DNA of 64,000 nt from Saccharopolyspora rhizosphaerae (GCF_003931915.1 NZ_RSAA01000004.1:1-64000), one strand, 5' to 3'. Shown: positions 9,210-18,475, counted from the first letter of the stretch. Program-made: numbers and translations. The notes: a model not told the origin generated them from the letters alone.

Positions 9210-10955
9210 ATGCCCCAGCTGCGGATCGCACTCGCACAGGTCAACACGTGTGTCGGCGACGTCGCCGGCAACAGCTCGCTGGTCCTGGACTGGACTCGGC
9301 GCGCTGTGCAGGACGGCGCCCACGTGGTGGCGTTCCCGGAGATGACGCTGTCCGGGTACCCCATCGAGGACCTGGCGCTGCGCAAGTCGTTCGCCGCGGC
9401 GAACCGCGAGGCGCTGGAGCGCCTGGCGCGCGACCTGCTGGCGAACGGCTGCGGTGACGCGCTGGTGGTCGTCGGCCACCTGACCCGGGACGACGAGGGG
9501 CAGCGCAACTCCGCCTCGCTGCTGCACGGCGGCGAGGTCGTGGCGACCTACAACAAGCACCACCTGCCGAACTACGGCGTCTTCGACGAGGCCCGCAACT
9601 TCGCGCCCGGTTTCGACCTGCCGATCGTCAAGCTGCACGGCGTTGACGTGGGTGTGGTGATCTGCGAGGACATCTGGCAGAACGGCGGGCCGGTGGCCGC
9701 GCTGGGCAAGGTCGGCGTCGACCTGGTCGTGTGCCTCAACGCTTCGCCGTACGAGCGCTCCAAGGACGACCAGCGGGTGCCGCTGGTGTCGGGCCGCGCG
9801 GTCGAGGCCGGGGCGCCGCTGGCGTACGTGAACCTCGTCGGCGCGCAGGACGAGCTGGTCTTCGACGGCGACTCGGTGATCGCCGACTCCGCAGGGCAGA
9901 TCATCGCGCGGGCGCCGCAGTTCACCGAGCACCTGCTGGTCGCCGACCTGGAGCTGACCGCGGGCGGCCACACCTCGACGACGGTCCCGGCCGAGCCCGG
10001 GCCGGTGCGGATGCCGGCCTTCGACGTGCACCGCATCGTGCTGCAGCCCGATCCGCTGCCGCGCTACGAGCCGCTACCGCTGCCGCAGCTCGCGGAGCCG
10101 CTGTCCGACGAAGCCGAGGTGTGGGGCGCGCTGGTCACCGGCCTGCGCGACTACGTGCACAAGAACGGCGCGAAGTCGGTGACGTTCGGCTTCTCCGGCG
10201 GCATCGACTCCGCGGTGTGCGCCGCGCTGGCCGTCGACGCGCTGGGACCCGACTCGGTCCACGGCGTGTCGATGCCGTCGGTGTACTCCTCGGAGCACTC
10301 CCGCTCCGACGCCGCCGAACTCGCGCGACGGCTGGGCTGCCACTACGAGGTCCAGCCGGTCGCCGACATGGTCGACCTCTACGTGCGGCAGCTGGGGCTG
10401 ACCGGCCTGGCCGAGGAGAACGTGCAGGCGCGGGTGCGCGGCATGCTGCTCATGGCGCTGTCGAACCAGCACGGCCACCTGGTGCTGGCCACCGGCAACA
10501 AGACCGAGCTGGCCGTGGGCTACTCGACGATCTACGGCGACGCTGTGGGCGCTTTCGCGCCGATCAAGGACGTGCCGAAGACGTTGGTGTGGAAGCTGGC
10601 GCGGTGGCGCAACGACGCCGCGGAGAAGCGCGGCGAGCTCGCTCCGATCCCGGAGAACTCGATCACCAAGCCGCCGTCGGCCGAGCTGCGGCCGGACCAG
10701 ACCGACCAGGACTCGCTGCCCGAGTACGACGTCCTGGACGTGGTGCTGGACGGCTACGTCGAGGGCGACAAGGGTTACCAGGACCTGGTGCAGGACGGGT
10801 TCGACGCGGAGCTGGTCGAGCGCATCCTGCGGATGGTGGACCGGGCGGAGTTCAAGCGGCGGCAGTACCCGCCGGGCACGAAGATCACGTTCAAGGCCTT
10901 CGGCCGGGATCGCCGCCTCCCGATCACGAACCGCTGGCGCGAAACCGCTCCGTGA
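9210..10955 (+). CDS. nadE: Glutamine-dependent NAD+ synthetase
   Basis: Converts nicotinic acid adenine dinucleotide to NAD+ with ATP and glutamine-derived ammonia. The 581 residues have an N-terminal nitrilase-type glutaminase with triad Glu in FPEMTLSGYP (about 46), Lys in NKHHLPNYGVF (about 116) and Cys in GVVICEDIW (about 151). The synthetase domain has the ATP pyrophosphatase loop FGFSGGIDSAVC (about 330) and the ATGNKTELAVGYSTIYGD stretch. ATG 9210 is chosen because MPQLRIALAQVN is the natural beginning of the nitrilase fold; an in-frame GTG lies 18 bases upstream. It is divergent from the Hip1-like gene across an 83-base gap. It is about 100 residues shorter than the mycobacterial enzyme. 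Confidence 0.95.
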   Translation: MPQLRIALAQVNTCVGDVAGNSSLVLDWTRRAVQDGAHVVAFPEMTLSGYPIEDLALRKSFAAANREALERLARDLLANGCGDALVVVGHLTRDDEGQRNSASLLHGGEVVATYNKHHLPNYGVFDEARNFAPGFDLPIVKLHGVDVGVVICEDIWQNGGPVAALGKVGVDLVVCLNASPYERSKDDQRVPLVSGRAVEAGAPLAYVNLVGAQDELVFDGDSVIADSAGQIIARAPQFTEHLLVADLELTAGGHTSTTVPAEPGPVRMPAFDVHRIVLQPDPLPRYEPLPLPQLAEPLSDEAEVWGALVTGLRDYVHKNGAKSVTFGFSGGIDSAVCAALAVDALGPDSVHGVSMPSVYSSEHSRSDAAELARRLGCHYEVQPVADMVDLYVRQLGLTGLAEENVQARVRGMLLMALSNQHGHLVLATGNKTELAVGYSTIYGDAVGAFAPIKDVPKTLVWKLARWRNDAAEKRGELAPIPENSITKPPSAELRPDQTDQDSLPEYDVLDVVLDGYVEGDKGYQDLVQDGFDAELVERILRMVDRAEFKRRQYPPGTKITFKAFGRDRRLPITNRWRETAP

Positions 10956-11076
10956 CGCCGTCTCCCGGACCGCGGCGGGCGGGCTCCGGTGAGTCGGGCG
11001 CCCGCCGCGGAACCGACACGCGTGCCCCGACCTAGACTCGCGGTCCGGGTTCGTTCGAAGCGTTGGGGGTCCGGCT

Positions 11077-14061
11077 GTGTGGGTGGTGCACGCGTGGTGC
11101 GACTCCCCGGACCGCGTGCTCGTGTGGGCCGAGGACTCGGAACGGCCGCCGCGCGTGCCCGGGCGGGCTCCCGCCGGGGTGCTTCCGCACCCCTTCGCCG
11201 TCGGCGACGACGAGCTGCTGGACGAGTTGCCCGCGGACGGCGTCGTCGAGAGCGCTGAACTGGCCCTCCCCTCCGTCGCGTCGGCACCGCTGGCCTCGCC
11301 GGAGCTGGTGCGGGATCCGCTGACCGCCGGGGCGGCGCCGCGCGGGAAGCTCCGGTTGCGGCGCTGGCGGCTGCCCGCGGTGGCGATCCGGCCCGCCGCC
11401 CTGCCGGACCTGCTGGCGGCCGAGCTGCCCGGGTGCCGGATCGGCTCGGACGCGCGGTTCCTGGCCGAGCTCGCCGAGTTCGCCGCATCCCTGGTCACCG
11501 GTGGCCGGGTGCTGCCGTCGCTGGTCGTCGAAGACGACCAGCCGGCCGCGCGCTGGGTCCCGGCTCTGTCGGGCTCGGACTCCGCGCGCTTCGTCGCGCT
11601 GCGCGAAGCGATGCCGCACGCCCTGCGCGCCGCCGGCGGCGAGCCGGTCGAGGACGTCCTGCGCGCGGCCCTGCACACCTTCGTCGACGACCTCGCGCGC
11701 AGCACGCTCACCCGGGGCCTCGCCCCCGCCACGGGCGTGACGGGCGCCTGGCTCCACGCGCTGAGCGGCGATCCCCACGTCGACGGCGACCCCGCCCAGC
11801 TGCGCGAACTCGCCCGCAAGCTGGAGTCCTGGCACAGCGGTCTGGCCGGGCAGAGCCCGCTGCGGACCTGCTTCCGGCTGCACGCTCCCGAGGACGACGA
11901 GACGGACTGGCTCGTGGAGTTCATGCTGCAGGCCGTGGAGGACCCAGGCGTGCTGGTCTCCGCGCAGGACGTGTGGGCCGGCAGCACGCACGTGCTGCAG
12001 CGCTGGGTCGACGAACCGCAGGAACTGCTGCTCGCCGAGCTGGGCCGGGCCAGCCGCACCTGCCCGGAGCTCGACACCGCGCTGCGCACGTCGCACCCGA
12101 CGGGGCTGGTGCTCGACACCGAGGGCGCCTACGCGTTCCTCAGCCGCGCCGCCCAGCTGGACCAGGCGGGCTTCGCGGTCCTGCTGCCGTCGTGGTGGGG
12201 TCGCAGCCAGCGGCAGCTCGGCCTCAAGCTCAACGCCACCAGCACCGGCAGCGCCGGCGCCGTCACCAAGGACTCCGGCATCGACAAGGACGCGCTGGTC
12301 GACTACCGCTGGGAGCTGGCGCTGGGCAACGAGGCGCTGACCCGCGAGGAGCTCGCCGAGCTCGCCGCCGCGAAGGTGCCGCTGGTGCGGATGCGCGGCC
12401 GCTGGGTGCAGGTCGACCGGGAGCGGCTCGCCGCCGGTCTGGCGATGCTCGAGCAGGACGCGTCGGGCACGATGACCGCCCTCGAGCTGCTCAAGCAGGC
12501 AGGCGGTGAAGGTGAGGAGCAGCGGCGGCTGCCGGTCGTGGAGGTCAACGCCACCGGCTGGATCGGCGAGCTGCTGTCCGGTGAAGCCGACCAGCACCTC
12601 GAACCCGTCGACCCGCCCGCCGACTTCCGCGCGGAGCTGCGGCCCTACCAGCGGCGCGGTCTCGCGTGGCTGGCGTTCTTGAGCCGTCTCGGCCTCGGTG
12701 GCTGCCTGGCCGACGACATGGGCCTGGGCAAGACGGTCCAGCTGCTCGCGCTCGAAGCCCTCACCCGCGAGCAGGAGTCGCTCCCGCCGACGCTGCTGGT
12801 GTGCCCGATGTCGGTGGTCGGCAACTGGCAGCGCGAGGCCGAGCGGTTCGCGCCGGGCCTGCGGGTCCACGTCCACCACGGCGGTGGGCGGCTCAGCGGC
12901 GAGGACCTGCGCGACGAGGTGGAGCGCTTCGACCTGGTGCTCACCACCTACCCGCTGGCGATGCGGGATTCCGAGGCGCTGCGCGAGATCCGCTGGGAGC
13001 GGGTGGTCCTGGACGAAGCGCAGAACATCAAGAACAGCGCTTCCCGCCAGGCCAAGGCGGTGCGCGGGCTCTCGGCGCGGCAACGCCTCGCGCTGACCGG
13101 CACACCGGTGGAGAACCGGCTGGCCGAGCTCTGGTCCATCATGGACTTCGCGAACCCGGGGATCCTCGGTTCGCTCAGCACCTTCCGCGCCCGCTACGCG
13201 GTCCCGGTCGAGCGCGACGGCGACACCGACGCGGCGGCACGGCTGCGCCGGGTGACCGGCCCGTTCGTGCTGCGGCGGGTCAAGACCGACCCCGCGGTCA
13301 TCAGCGACCTGCCGGACAAGTTCGAGGTGAAGCAGCTGTGCAACCTCACCGCCGAGCAGGCCACCCTGTACCAGGCGGTGGTGGACGACATGCTCGCGCG
13401 CATCGCCGAGAGCGAGGGGGTGGAACGCCGGGGGCTGGTGCTGGCGACCATGTCCAAGCTCAAGCAGGTCTGCAACCACCCGGCCCAGCTGCTCGGTGAC
13501 GGCTCCGCCCTGCCGGGTCGCTCCGGCAAGCTCGCGCGGCTGGAGGAGCTGCTGGAGTCGGTGCTCGCCGAAGGCGACAAGGCGCTGGTGTTCACCCAGT
13601 TCGCCGAGTTCGGCGGGCACCTGGTGCCGCACCTGTCGGCGCGCTTCGACACCGAGGTGCCCTTCTTGCACGGCGGCACCCCGAAGAAGGCCCGCGACGC
13701 GATGGTCGAGCGCTTCCAGGACCCGGAGGGGCCGCAGGTCCTGCTGCTCTCGTTGAAGGCCGGCGGGACCGGGTTGACGCTGACCGCGGCCAACCACGTC
13801 ATCCACCTGGACCGCTGGTGGAACCCGGCGGTCGAGGACCAGGCCACCGACCGGGCGTTCCGCATCGGGCAGCGCCGGGACGTGCAGGTGCGCAAGCTGA
13901 CCTGCATCGGCACGCTGGAGGAGAAGATCGACCGGATGATCGAGGACAAGAAGGCGTTGGCGCAGCTCGTCGTGGGCAGCGGCGAGAACTGGCTGACCGA
14001 GCTGTCCACCCAGCAGCTGCGCGAACTCGTCACGCTGGACGCGGAGGCGATCGGTGACTGA
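11077..14061 (+). CDS. SNF2-family DEAD/DEAH-box helicase
   Basis: A 994-residue Swi2/Snf2-type DNA translocase. The N-terminal half (about 1-480) is the bacterial SNF2-associated region, with a segment rich in Trp and Gly (WWGRSQRQLGLKLN). The motor follows: DDMGLGKTVQ (Walker A, about 548), LDEAQNIKN (motif II, DEAQ, about 645), LTGTPVENRL (motif III), LHGGTPKKARD and WWNPAVEDQATDRAFRIGQ (motifs V-VI, about 915). The start is GTG. The last eight bases overlap the SWIM-protein gene, so the two are translationally coupled. The partnership of SNF2 and SWIM proteins is widespread in actinobacteria, but its DNA substrate is unknown. Confidence 0.92.
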   Translation: MWVVHAWCDSPDRVLVWAEDSERPPRVPGRAPAGVLPHPFAVGDDELLDELPADGVVESAELALPSVASAPLASPELVRDPLTAGAAPRGKLRLRRWRLPAVAIRPAALPDLLAAELPGCRIGSDARFLAELAEFAASLVTGGRVLPSLVVEDDQPAARWVPALSGSDSARFVALREAMPHALRAAGGEPVEDVLRAALHTFVDDLARSTLTRGLAPATGVTGAWLHALSGDPHVDGDPAQLRELARKLESWHSGLAGQSPLRTCFRLHAPEDDETDWLVEFMLQAVEDPGVLVSAQDVWAGSTHVLQRWVDEPQELLLAELGRASRTCPELDTALRTSHPTGLVLDTEGAYAFLSRAAQLDQAGFAVLLPSWWGRSQRQLGLKLNATSTGSAGAVTKDSGIDKDALVDYRWELALGNEALTREELAELAAAKVPLVRMRGRWVQVDRERLAAGLAMLEQDASGTMTALELLKQAGGEGEEQRRLPVVEVNATGWIGELLSGEADQHLEPVDPPADFRAELRPYQRRGLAWLAFLSRLGLGGCLADDMGLGKTVQLLALEALTREQESLPPTLLVCPMSVVGNWQREAERFAPGLRVHVHHGGGRLSGEDLRDEVERFDLVLTTYPLAMRDSEALREIRWERVVLDEAQNIKNSASRQAKAVRGLSARQRLALTGTPVENRLAELWSIMDFANPGILGSLSTFRARYAVPVERDGDTDAAARLRRVTGPFVLRRVKTDPAVISDLPDKFEVKQLCNLTAEQATLYQAVVDDMLARIAESEGVERRGLVLATMSKLKQVCNHPAQLLGDGSALPGRSGKLARLEELLESVLAEGDKALVFTQFAEFGGHLVPHLSARFDTEVPFLHGGTPKKARDAMVERFQDPEGPQVLLLSLKAGGTGLTLTAANHVIHLDRWWNPAVEDQATDRAFRIGQRRDVQVRKLTCIGTLEEKIDRMIEDKKALAQLVVGSGENWLTELSTQQLRELVTLDAEAIGD

Positions 14062-14854
14062 GCAGTGGAAGTTCGAGGCGCGCGGGCCGATCCGGGTCGA
14101 GGGCGGCATCAAGGCGCGGAGCAAGCGCGGTGCGATCCCGCAGACCTGGTGGTCCGAGCGCTTCATCGAGGTCCTGGAATCCTTCGGCATGGGCGGCCGG
14201 CTGCAGCGCGGCAAGTCCTACGCGCGCGCCGGTCAGGTGCTCAACCTGACGCTGTCGACCAGCGTGGTGGTCGGGCTCGTGCAGGGTTCGCGCCCCGAGC
14301 CCTACCGGGCGCGGATCGGGATCAAGGCGTTCAGCCCGCAGCAGTGGGCCCACATCGAGCGCGAACTCGCAGGTCAGGCCCTGTACGCGGCGAAGCTGCT
14401 GGCCGGGGAGATGCCGCTCGACCTGGAGCGGGTGTTCGCCGAGCTGGGGCTGGAGCTGTTCCCGTCGACGATGCGCGAGCTGACCATGGACTGCTCGTGC
14501 CCGGACTGGGAGATCCCCTGCAAGCACCTGGCCGCGACCTGCTACCTGCTGGCCGAGTCCTTCGACGAGGACCCGTTCCAGATCCTGGCCTGGCGCGGCC
14601 GCAACCGGGAAGAGCTGCTCGACCGGCTGCGCGCCCTGCGCGGCACCCAGCAGGTCGTGCCCGCGGACACCGCCGACGACCCGCTGTCGGGCCACCTGCA
14701 CGACTTCTGGACCAGTCCCCCGCCGGCCGGAACGCCGGAGGGCCCGGCCGCGAGCACCCCGGCGCTCGACGAGCTGGAGCCGCTGCCGCTGGAGGTCGAC
14801 GGCGTGCCGGTGACCGACCTGCTGCGCCCCGCGTACCGGCGGTTCGCCGGGTGA
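14054..14854 (+). CDS. SWIM zinc-finger protein
   Basis: A 266-residue protein whose SWIM motif C-x-C-x(n)-C-x-H is visible as CSCPDWEIPCKHLAATCYLL (about residues 147-166), a zinc-binding fold used for DNA or protein contacts. The N-terminus (KARSKRGAIPQTWWSERFIEVLE) and the C-terminal LAWRGRNREELLDRLRAL segment are typical of the companion of actinobacterial SNF2 helicases. GTG 14054 lies inside the last codons of the helicase (GTGACTGA), so the two proteins are probably made in fixed ratio and work together. A strong hairpin terminator follows three bases after the stop codon. The function beyond nucleic-acid association is not known. Confidence 0.88.
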   Translation: MTEQWKFEARGPIRVEGGIKARSKRGAIPQTWWSERFIEVLESFGMGGRLQRGKSYARAGQVLNLTLSTSVVVGLVQGSRPEPYRARIGIKAFSPQQWAHIERELAGQALYAAKLLAGEMPLDLERVFAELGLELFPSTMRELTMDCSCPDWEIPCKHLAATCYLLAESFDEDPFQILAWRGRNREELLDRLRALRGTQQVVPADTADDPLSGHLHDFWTSPPPAGTPEGPAASTPALDELEPLPLEVDGVPVTDLLRPAYRRFAG

Positions 14855-14857
14855 ATG

Positions 14858-14900
14858 CGTCGGGGAGGGGAGCACCCCCAAGCAGCTCCCCTCCCCGACG
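14858..14900 (+). terminator. Strong hairpin terminator after the SNF2/SWIM operon
   Basis: A perfect 16-bp stem (CGTCGGGGAGGGGAGC at 14858-14873 with its complement at 14885-14900) encloses an 11-base loop. There is no U-run, which is usual for actinobacterial I-shaped terminators. It separates the helicase operon from the PheC-like gene. Confidence 0.85.
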
Positions 14901-15046
14901 TCGCACGGCTCCCGCGCGCTCCGTCCGTCAGACGCTCACCGCCTGATCGACGTTGCTCGACGGGTTTTCCCGTTCTTGCCGGAATCAGGTCTGGTCTTCC
15001 GGGCGACGACGGGATATGCCTTGTCCACGGAAGATCAGGAGGCGGT

Positions 15047-15838
15047 ATGCGCTGGGTGGAGTTCGGCATCGGGATGCTCGTGGCCACGGCGGTGGCGGCG
15101 GGGTGCAGCGCACCCCCACCGGAACCGCAGGCGGCCCCGCACCGGCTGCAGGAGGTGGTCCAGCGCGGCGAGCTGCGGGTGTGCAGCACCGGCGACTACC
15201 GGCCCTTCACCTATCGCGACGAGGCTGGCGCTTGGAGCGGCATCGACATCGACGTCGCCCGCGACATGGCCGAGGAGCTGGGCGTGCGCGCGACGATCGT
15301 GCCCACCACCTGGAAGACGCTGCTGGACGACTTCGCGGCGCGCTGCGACATCGCCGTCGGCGGGGTGTCGATCACGTTGGAACGGGCGCAGCGGGCGTTC
15401 TTCAGCACCTCGTTCGGGGTCGACGGCAAGACGCCGATCACCCGTTGCGAGGACGTGGGCCGGTTCCACACCCTGGAGCAGATCGACCAGCCCGGGGTGC
15501 GCGCGGTGGTCAACCCGGGCGGCACGAACGAGAAGTTCGCCCGGCAGGCGCTCAAGCGGGCGACCATCGTCGAGCACCCGGACAACAACACGATCTTCCA
15601 GCAGATCATCGACGGCCGCGCGGACCTGATGATGACCGACGCCTCGGAGACCCGCTGGCAGTCCCGGCAGCACCCGGAGCTGTGCCCGGTGCACCCGGAG
15701 CAGCCGTTCACCTTCGCCGAGAAGGCCTACCTGCTGCCGCAGGGTGACGTGGCGTTCCAGCAGTGGGTCAACCACTACCTCACCATCGCTCGCAACGACG
15801 GCACCTACCAGCGCTTCGCCGCTGCGTGGATCGGCTGA
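15047..15838 (+). CDS. Exported cyclohexadienyl (arogenate/prephenate) dehydratase-like protein, solute-binding family 3 fold
   Basis: A 263-residue predicted lipoprotein (signal peptide ending AVAAGC) with the type 3 periplasmic-binding fold. It resembles Pseudomonas PheC, a cyclohexadienyl dehydratase, more than amino-acid binding proteins: LRVCSTGDYRPFTYRD, GISITLERAQ-type VSITLERAQRAFFS, DGKTPITRCEDVGRF, GVRAVVNPGGTNEKFARQAL, ADLMMTDASETRWQSRQHPE and FTFAEKAYLLP all match my memory of PheC. No permease or ATPase gene is adjacent, which fits an enzyme better than a transporter subunit. AGGAGG four bases before ATG 15047 fixes the start. If it is an enzyme it would turn prephenate or arogenate into phenylpyruvate or phenylalanine outside the membrane. 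An orphan binding protein remains possible. Confidence 0.75.
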   Translation: MRWVEFGIGMLVATAVAAGCSAPPPEPQAAPHRLQEVVQRGELRVCSTGDYRPFTYRDEAGAWSGIDIDVARDMAEELGVRATIVPTTWKTLLDDFAARCDIAVGGVSITLERAQRAFFSTSFGVDGKTPITRCEDVGRFHTLEQIDQPGVRAVVNPGGTNEKFARQALKRATIVEHPDNNTIFQQIIDGRADLMMTDASETRWQSRQHPELCPVHPEQPFTFAEKAYLLPQGDVAFQQWVNHYLTIARNDGTYQRFAAAWIG

Positions 15839-15973
15839 ACCGCCGCGGGAACCGCTGTGATGTGAGTCGGGAGTCGTCGCCCCGGCGTCTCCCGCGTGCG
15901 ACGCTGGACGCGCCACCATCCGCAACTACCCGGGGACCCGCGCGCGGGCCTCGAGGGAAAAGGACGGTCAACG

Positions 15974-16828
15974 ATGACAGCTGCTCACAACCCGGGCGAG
16001 ACCGCGGCCCCCTACGGATCGGGCCCGACCCGGCGCAAGGTGCGCATCCACCACCTCCAGCAGCTCAAGGAGCGCGGCGAGCCGTGGCCCATGCTCACCT
16101 CGTACGACATGTACAGCGCCCGCATCTTCGACCAGGCGGGCATCCCGGTGCTGCTGGTCGGTGACTCCGCCGCCAACAACGTCTACGGCTACGAGACCTC
16201 GCTGCCGGTGACCGTGGACGAGCTGCTGCCGCTGACCCGGGCCGTGACCCGCTCCGCCGAGCACGCGCTCGTGGTCGCCGACCTGCCCTTCGGCTCCTAC
16301 CAGGCCTCGCCGCAGCAGGCCTTGGAGACCGCGACACGGTTCATGAAGGAAGGTCGCGCGCACGCGGTGAAGCTGGAAGGCGGGCGCCGCTTCGCACCGC
16401 AGATCGAGGCGCTGACCTCGGCAGGCATCCCGGTGATGGCGCACATCGGCTTCACCCCGCAGCACGAGCACGGCCTCGGCGGCTACCGGGTGCAGGCCCG
16501 CGGCGACCAGGCCGACCAGCTGCTCGAGGACGCCCTCGCGGTGCAGGAGGCCGGTGCGTTCTCGGTGGTGCTGGAGATGGTCACCGCCGAGGCCGCCAAG
16601 CGGGTCACCAACGAGCTGCGCATCCCCACCGTCGGCATCGGTGCGGGCCCGGACTGCGACGCGCAGGTGCTGGTGTGGACCGACATGGCCGGCATGAACA
16701 CCGGCCGCACCGCCAAGTTCGTCAAGCAGTACGCGGAGCTCGGCAAGGCCCTCTCCGGCGCGGCCGAGCAGTTCGCCGCCGAGGTCAAGGGCCGGACGTT
16801 CCCCGGTCCCGAGCACTCCTTCCACTGA
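15974..16828 (+). CDS. panB: 3-methyl-2-oxobutanoate hydroxymethyltransferase (pantothenate synthesis)
   Basis: Transfers a hydroxymethyl group from methylenetetrahydrofolate to alpha-ketoisovalerate, the first committed step to pantothenate and CoA. The 284 residues show [33 protein letters not shown], the metal-binding DLPFGSYQ, the KLEGG loop, GHIGFTPQ-type [20 protein letters not shown] and [21 protein letters not shown] 15974 follows AAAGGAC with good spacing; the longer in-frame reading upstream is not PanB-like. The gene order glnA2, hydrolase, panB is shared with M. tuberculosis (Rv2222c-Rv2225), although nadE, the helicase pair and the PheC-like gene are interposed here. Confidence 0.95.
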   Translation: MTAAHNPGETAAPYGSGPTRRKVRIHHLQQLKERGEPWPMLTSYDMYSARIFDQAGIPVLLVGDSAANNVYGYETSLPVTVDELLPLTRAVTRSAEHALVVADLPFGSYQASPQQALETATRFMKEGRAHAVKLEGGRRFAPQIEALTSAGIPVMAHIGFTPQHEHGLGGYRVQARGDQADQLLEDALAVQEAGAFSVVLEMVTAEAAKRVTNELRIPTVGIGAGPDCDAQVLVWTDMAGMNTGRTAKFVKQYAELGKALSGAAEQFAAEVKGRTFPGPEHSFH

Positions 16829-16838
16829 TCACCGCGTC

Positions 16839-16893
16839 ACCGGCCGGTGCCCCCTGCGCAGCTCACGTCCGCGGGCAAGGGGGCACCGCCGGT
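16839..16893 (+). terminator. Hairpin terminator after panB
   Basis: ACCGGCCGGTGCCCCCT (16839-16855) pairs with AGGGGGCACCGCCGGT (16878-16893) with one bulged base. It lies 10 bases after the panB stop codon and could serve both panB and the convergent DUF4326 gene. Confidence 0.7.
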
Positions 16894-16994
16894 CGCGGCG
16901 GCGACCTCGTCGAGCCGCTCGAGGACGTCGTCGAGCCGCGACTGGTCGGCGACGAACTCCAGCGCCGCGCGGGAGAGGGCGTTGCGCCCCGGGT

Positions 16995-17405
16995 TCAGCC
17001 CGCCCGGTGGGCGAGCACGTCCGCGTGGCAGGGCTTCGGGGCGCACCAGCAGCCCAGAGCTCGGCCCGAGAGCTCCCCTTCGCGGATGCGCTTGAGCAGG
17101 TCCGGGCGGTCGTCGAGCCACTGCTCGTAGTGCCGGACCATCGCTTCGCGGTCGTGCTTGGCCTCGGAGACGAACGGGCTGGCGAAGTCCGACTGCGGCC
17201 AGCCGTGCCTCGGACCGGAGTGGCCGACGTAGGTCAGCAGGTCCTGATCGATCAGCCACGGCACCAGGTGCTTGTGCGGTCCGTCCTTGCGGACGTTGAC
17301 CACCACGGTGTGTCCGTCGAGCAGGGCATCGGCGCGTTCCCGCTCGTCATCGCTCCAACTGCTGGCTTCCTCCGGCAACAACCGAACCACCTCCACCCCC
17401 AGCAT
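16995..17405 (-). CDS. DUF4326 domain-containing protein
   Basis: A 136-residue cytoplasmic protein ending in the family signature GRALGCWCAPKPCHADVLA, which is typical of DUF4326 proteins also found in phages. KDGPHKHLVPWLIDQDLL and the FVSEAKHDREAMVRHYEQWL segment precede it. ATG 17405 is preferred: GGGGAC stands three bases before it, and residues upstream are of low complexity. The same strand in the next frame (16895-16985) continues with a protein-like tail (SRAALEFVADQSRLDDVLER), which may be relic coding sequence. It is convergent with panB. The biochemical function is unknown. Confidence 0.75.
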   Translation of the reverse strand: MLGVEVVRLLPEEASSWSDDERERADALLDGHTVVVNVRKDGPHKHLVPWLIDQDLLTYVGHSGPRHGWPQSDFASPFVSEAKHDREAMVRHYEQWLDDRPDLLKRIREGELSGRALGCWCAPKPCHADVLAHRAG

Positions 17406-17564
17406 GCCGTCCCCACGACAACACCACGGAAGACCGCCACCAGCAGCCCAGAACCACCCCAGGTGCCACCGCGGAGTGCCCCCAGCACCCAGGTCACGCC
17501 GGTGATCAGCCATCCGATCACCGGGGGCGGTAGGCCGAACTCGGCCGGATGAAGGCCGAACACG

Positions 17565-17795
17565 CGGCGAAGCCACCGTTCAGTGCAGGACCCCACCCGC
17601 ACCGCGCAGGGATCCAGGCGGCCCGCGGCGGCAGCCGCTAGCCCAGGGCACTCAACCGGCACCGCGCCGCAGGTTCTGAGCGGCGTCGTGGCGAGTACGC
17701 CGCGACGCCGTGTACCGGCGTGCACCAGAGCGGCGCACGGAGTCCACGGAGCCGCTCAGGTCCTGCCACCCCGCACCGCCAAGCAGAGCGAGCAC
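17565..17795 (+). repeat. Dispersed palindromic intergenic element, copy B (long form)
   Basis: This element occupies most of the 404-base gap between npdG and the DUF4326 gene. The core has outer arms CTGAGCGGC (17676-17684) and GCCGCTCAG (17751-17759), with an internal stem-loop GTCGTGGCG-AGTA-CGCCGCGAC. It is preceded by the front module (GGGATCCAGGCGGCC and GGCGGCAGCCGCT) and by GCGGCGAAGCC, all repeated in the same order at copy C (45.0-45.3 kb). No open frame here resembles a protein. Confidence 0.85.
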
Positions 17796-17809
17796 CGCCA
17801 AGGACGACC

Positions 17810-18475
17810 TCAGACATCCGTGATGCGGAGGCCTGCGTGTGCCTTGTAGCGCCGGTTGATGGCGATGACGTTGGCGGTGAAGGCCTCGACCTGGTGGGCG
17901 TTGCGGAGGCGTCCGCCGTAGATGCCGCGGACGCCGGGGATGACGTCGGCGAGTTCGCGGACCGTGTCGGTGGCTTCGCGGTCGTCACCGAGGACCAGGA
18001 CGTCGAGGTCGACGTGGTCGACGCTGAGGTCGGCGAGGGTGACGGCGGAGACGTGGTGGAAGGCGGCGGTGACGCGGGAGTCCGGCAGGAGCTGCTCGGC
18101 CTGCTGCGCGGCGCTGCCCTCGTCGACCGGGAGGGCGTAGGGGCCCTTCTTGTCGAAGCCGAGGGGGTTCACGCAGTCGATGACGATCTTGCCCGCCAGC
18201 TCGGTCTGCAGCGACTTCAGCGTGTCGGCGTGGCCTTCCCACGGCAGGGCCGCCAGCACCAGGTCCGAGGCCGCCGCGCAACCTGCGTTGTCGGCTCCGG
18301 TGACGTCGCCGCCGGCGATCTCCTTGATCTCGTCGGCCGCCTGCTGCGCGCGCTCCGCGTTGCGGGACCCGATCACGACCTTCAGCCCGGCCTTGGCCCA
18401 GCGGATCGCCAGTCCACGGCCTTGGGCTCCGGTACCGCCCAGCACTCCGACGGTCATCTCCCGCACGCTCGTCAC
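17810..18475 (-). CDS. npdG: F420H2:NADP+ oxidoreductase (NADPH-dependent F420 reductase)
   Basis: Exchanges hydride between NADPH and coenzyme F420, supplying reduced F420 to the deazaflavin enzymes of actinomycetes. The 221 residues begin MTVGVLGGTGAQGRGLAIRW, a Rossmann loop for NADP, followed by VVIGSRNAERAQQAADEI. Later come LALPWEGH-type AALPWEGHADTL, IVIDCVNPLGFDKKGPYALP and the C-terminal GGRLRNAHQVEAFTANVIAIN. Several in-frame GTG codons exist. GTG 18475 is chosen because AAAGGGG stands 8 bases upstream; ATG 18457 would lose six residues. It lies 80 bases downstream of the RNB ribonuclease gene on the same strand. Confidence 0.92.
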   Translation of the reverse strand: MTSVREMTVGVLGGTGAQGRGLAIRWAKAGLKVVIGSRNAERAQQAADEIKEIAGGDVTGADNAGCAAASDLVLAALPWEGHADTLKSLQTELAGKIVIDCVNPLGFDKKGPYALPVDEGSAAQQAEQLLPDSRVTAAFHHVSAVTLADLSVDHVDLDVLVLGDDREATDTVRELADVIPGVRGIYGGRLRNAHQVEAFTANVIAINRRYKAHAGLRITDV

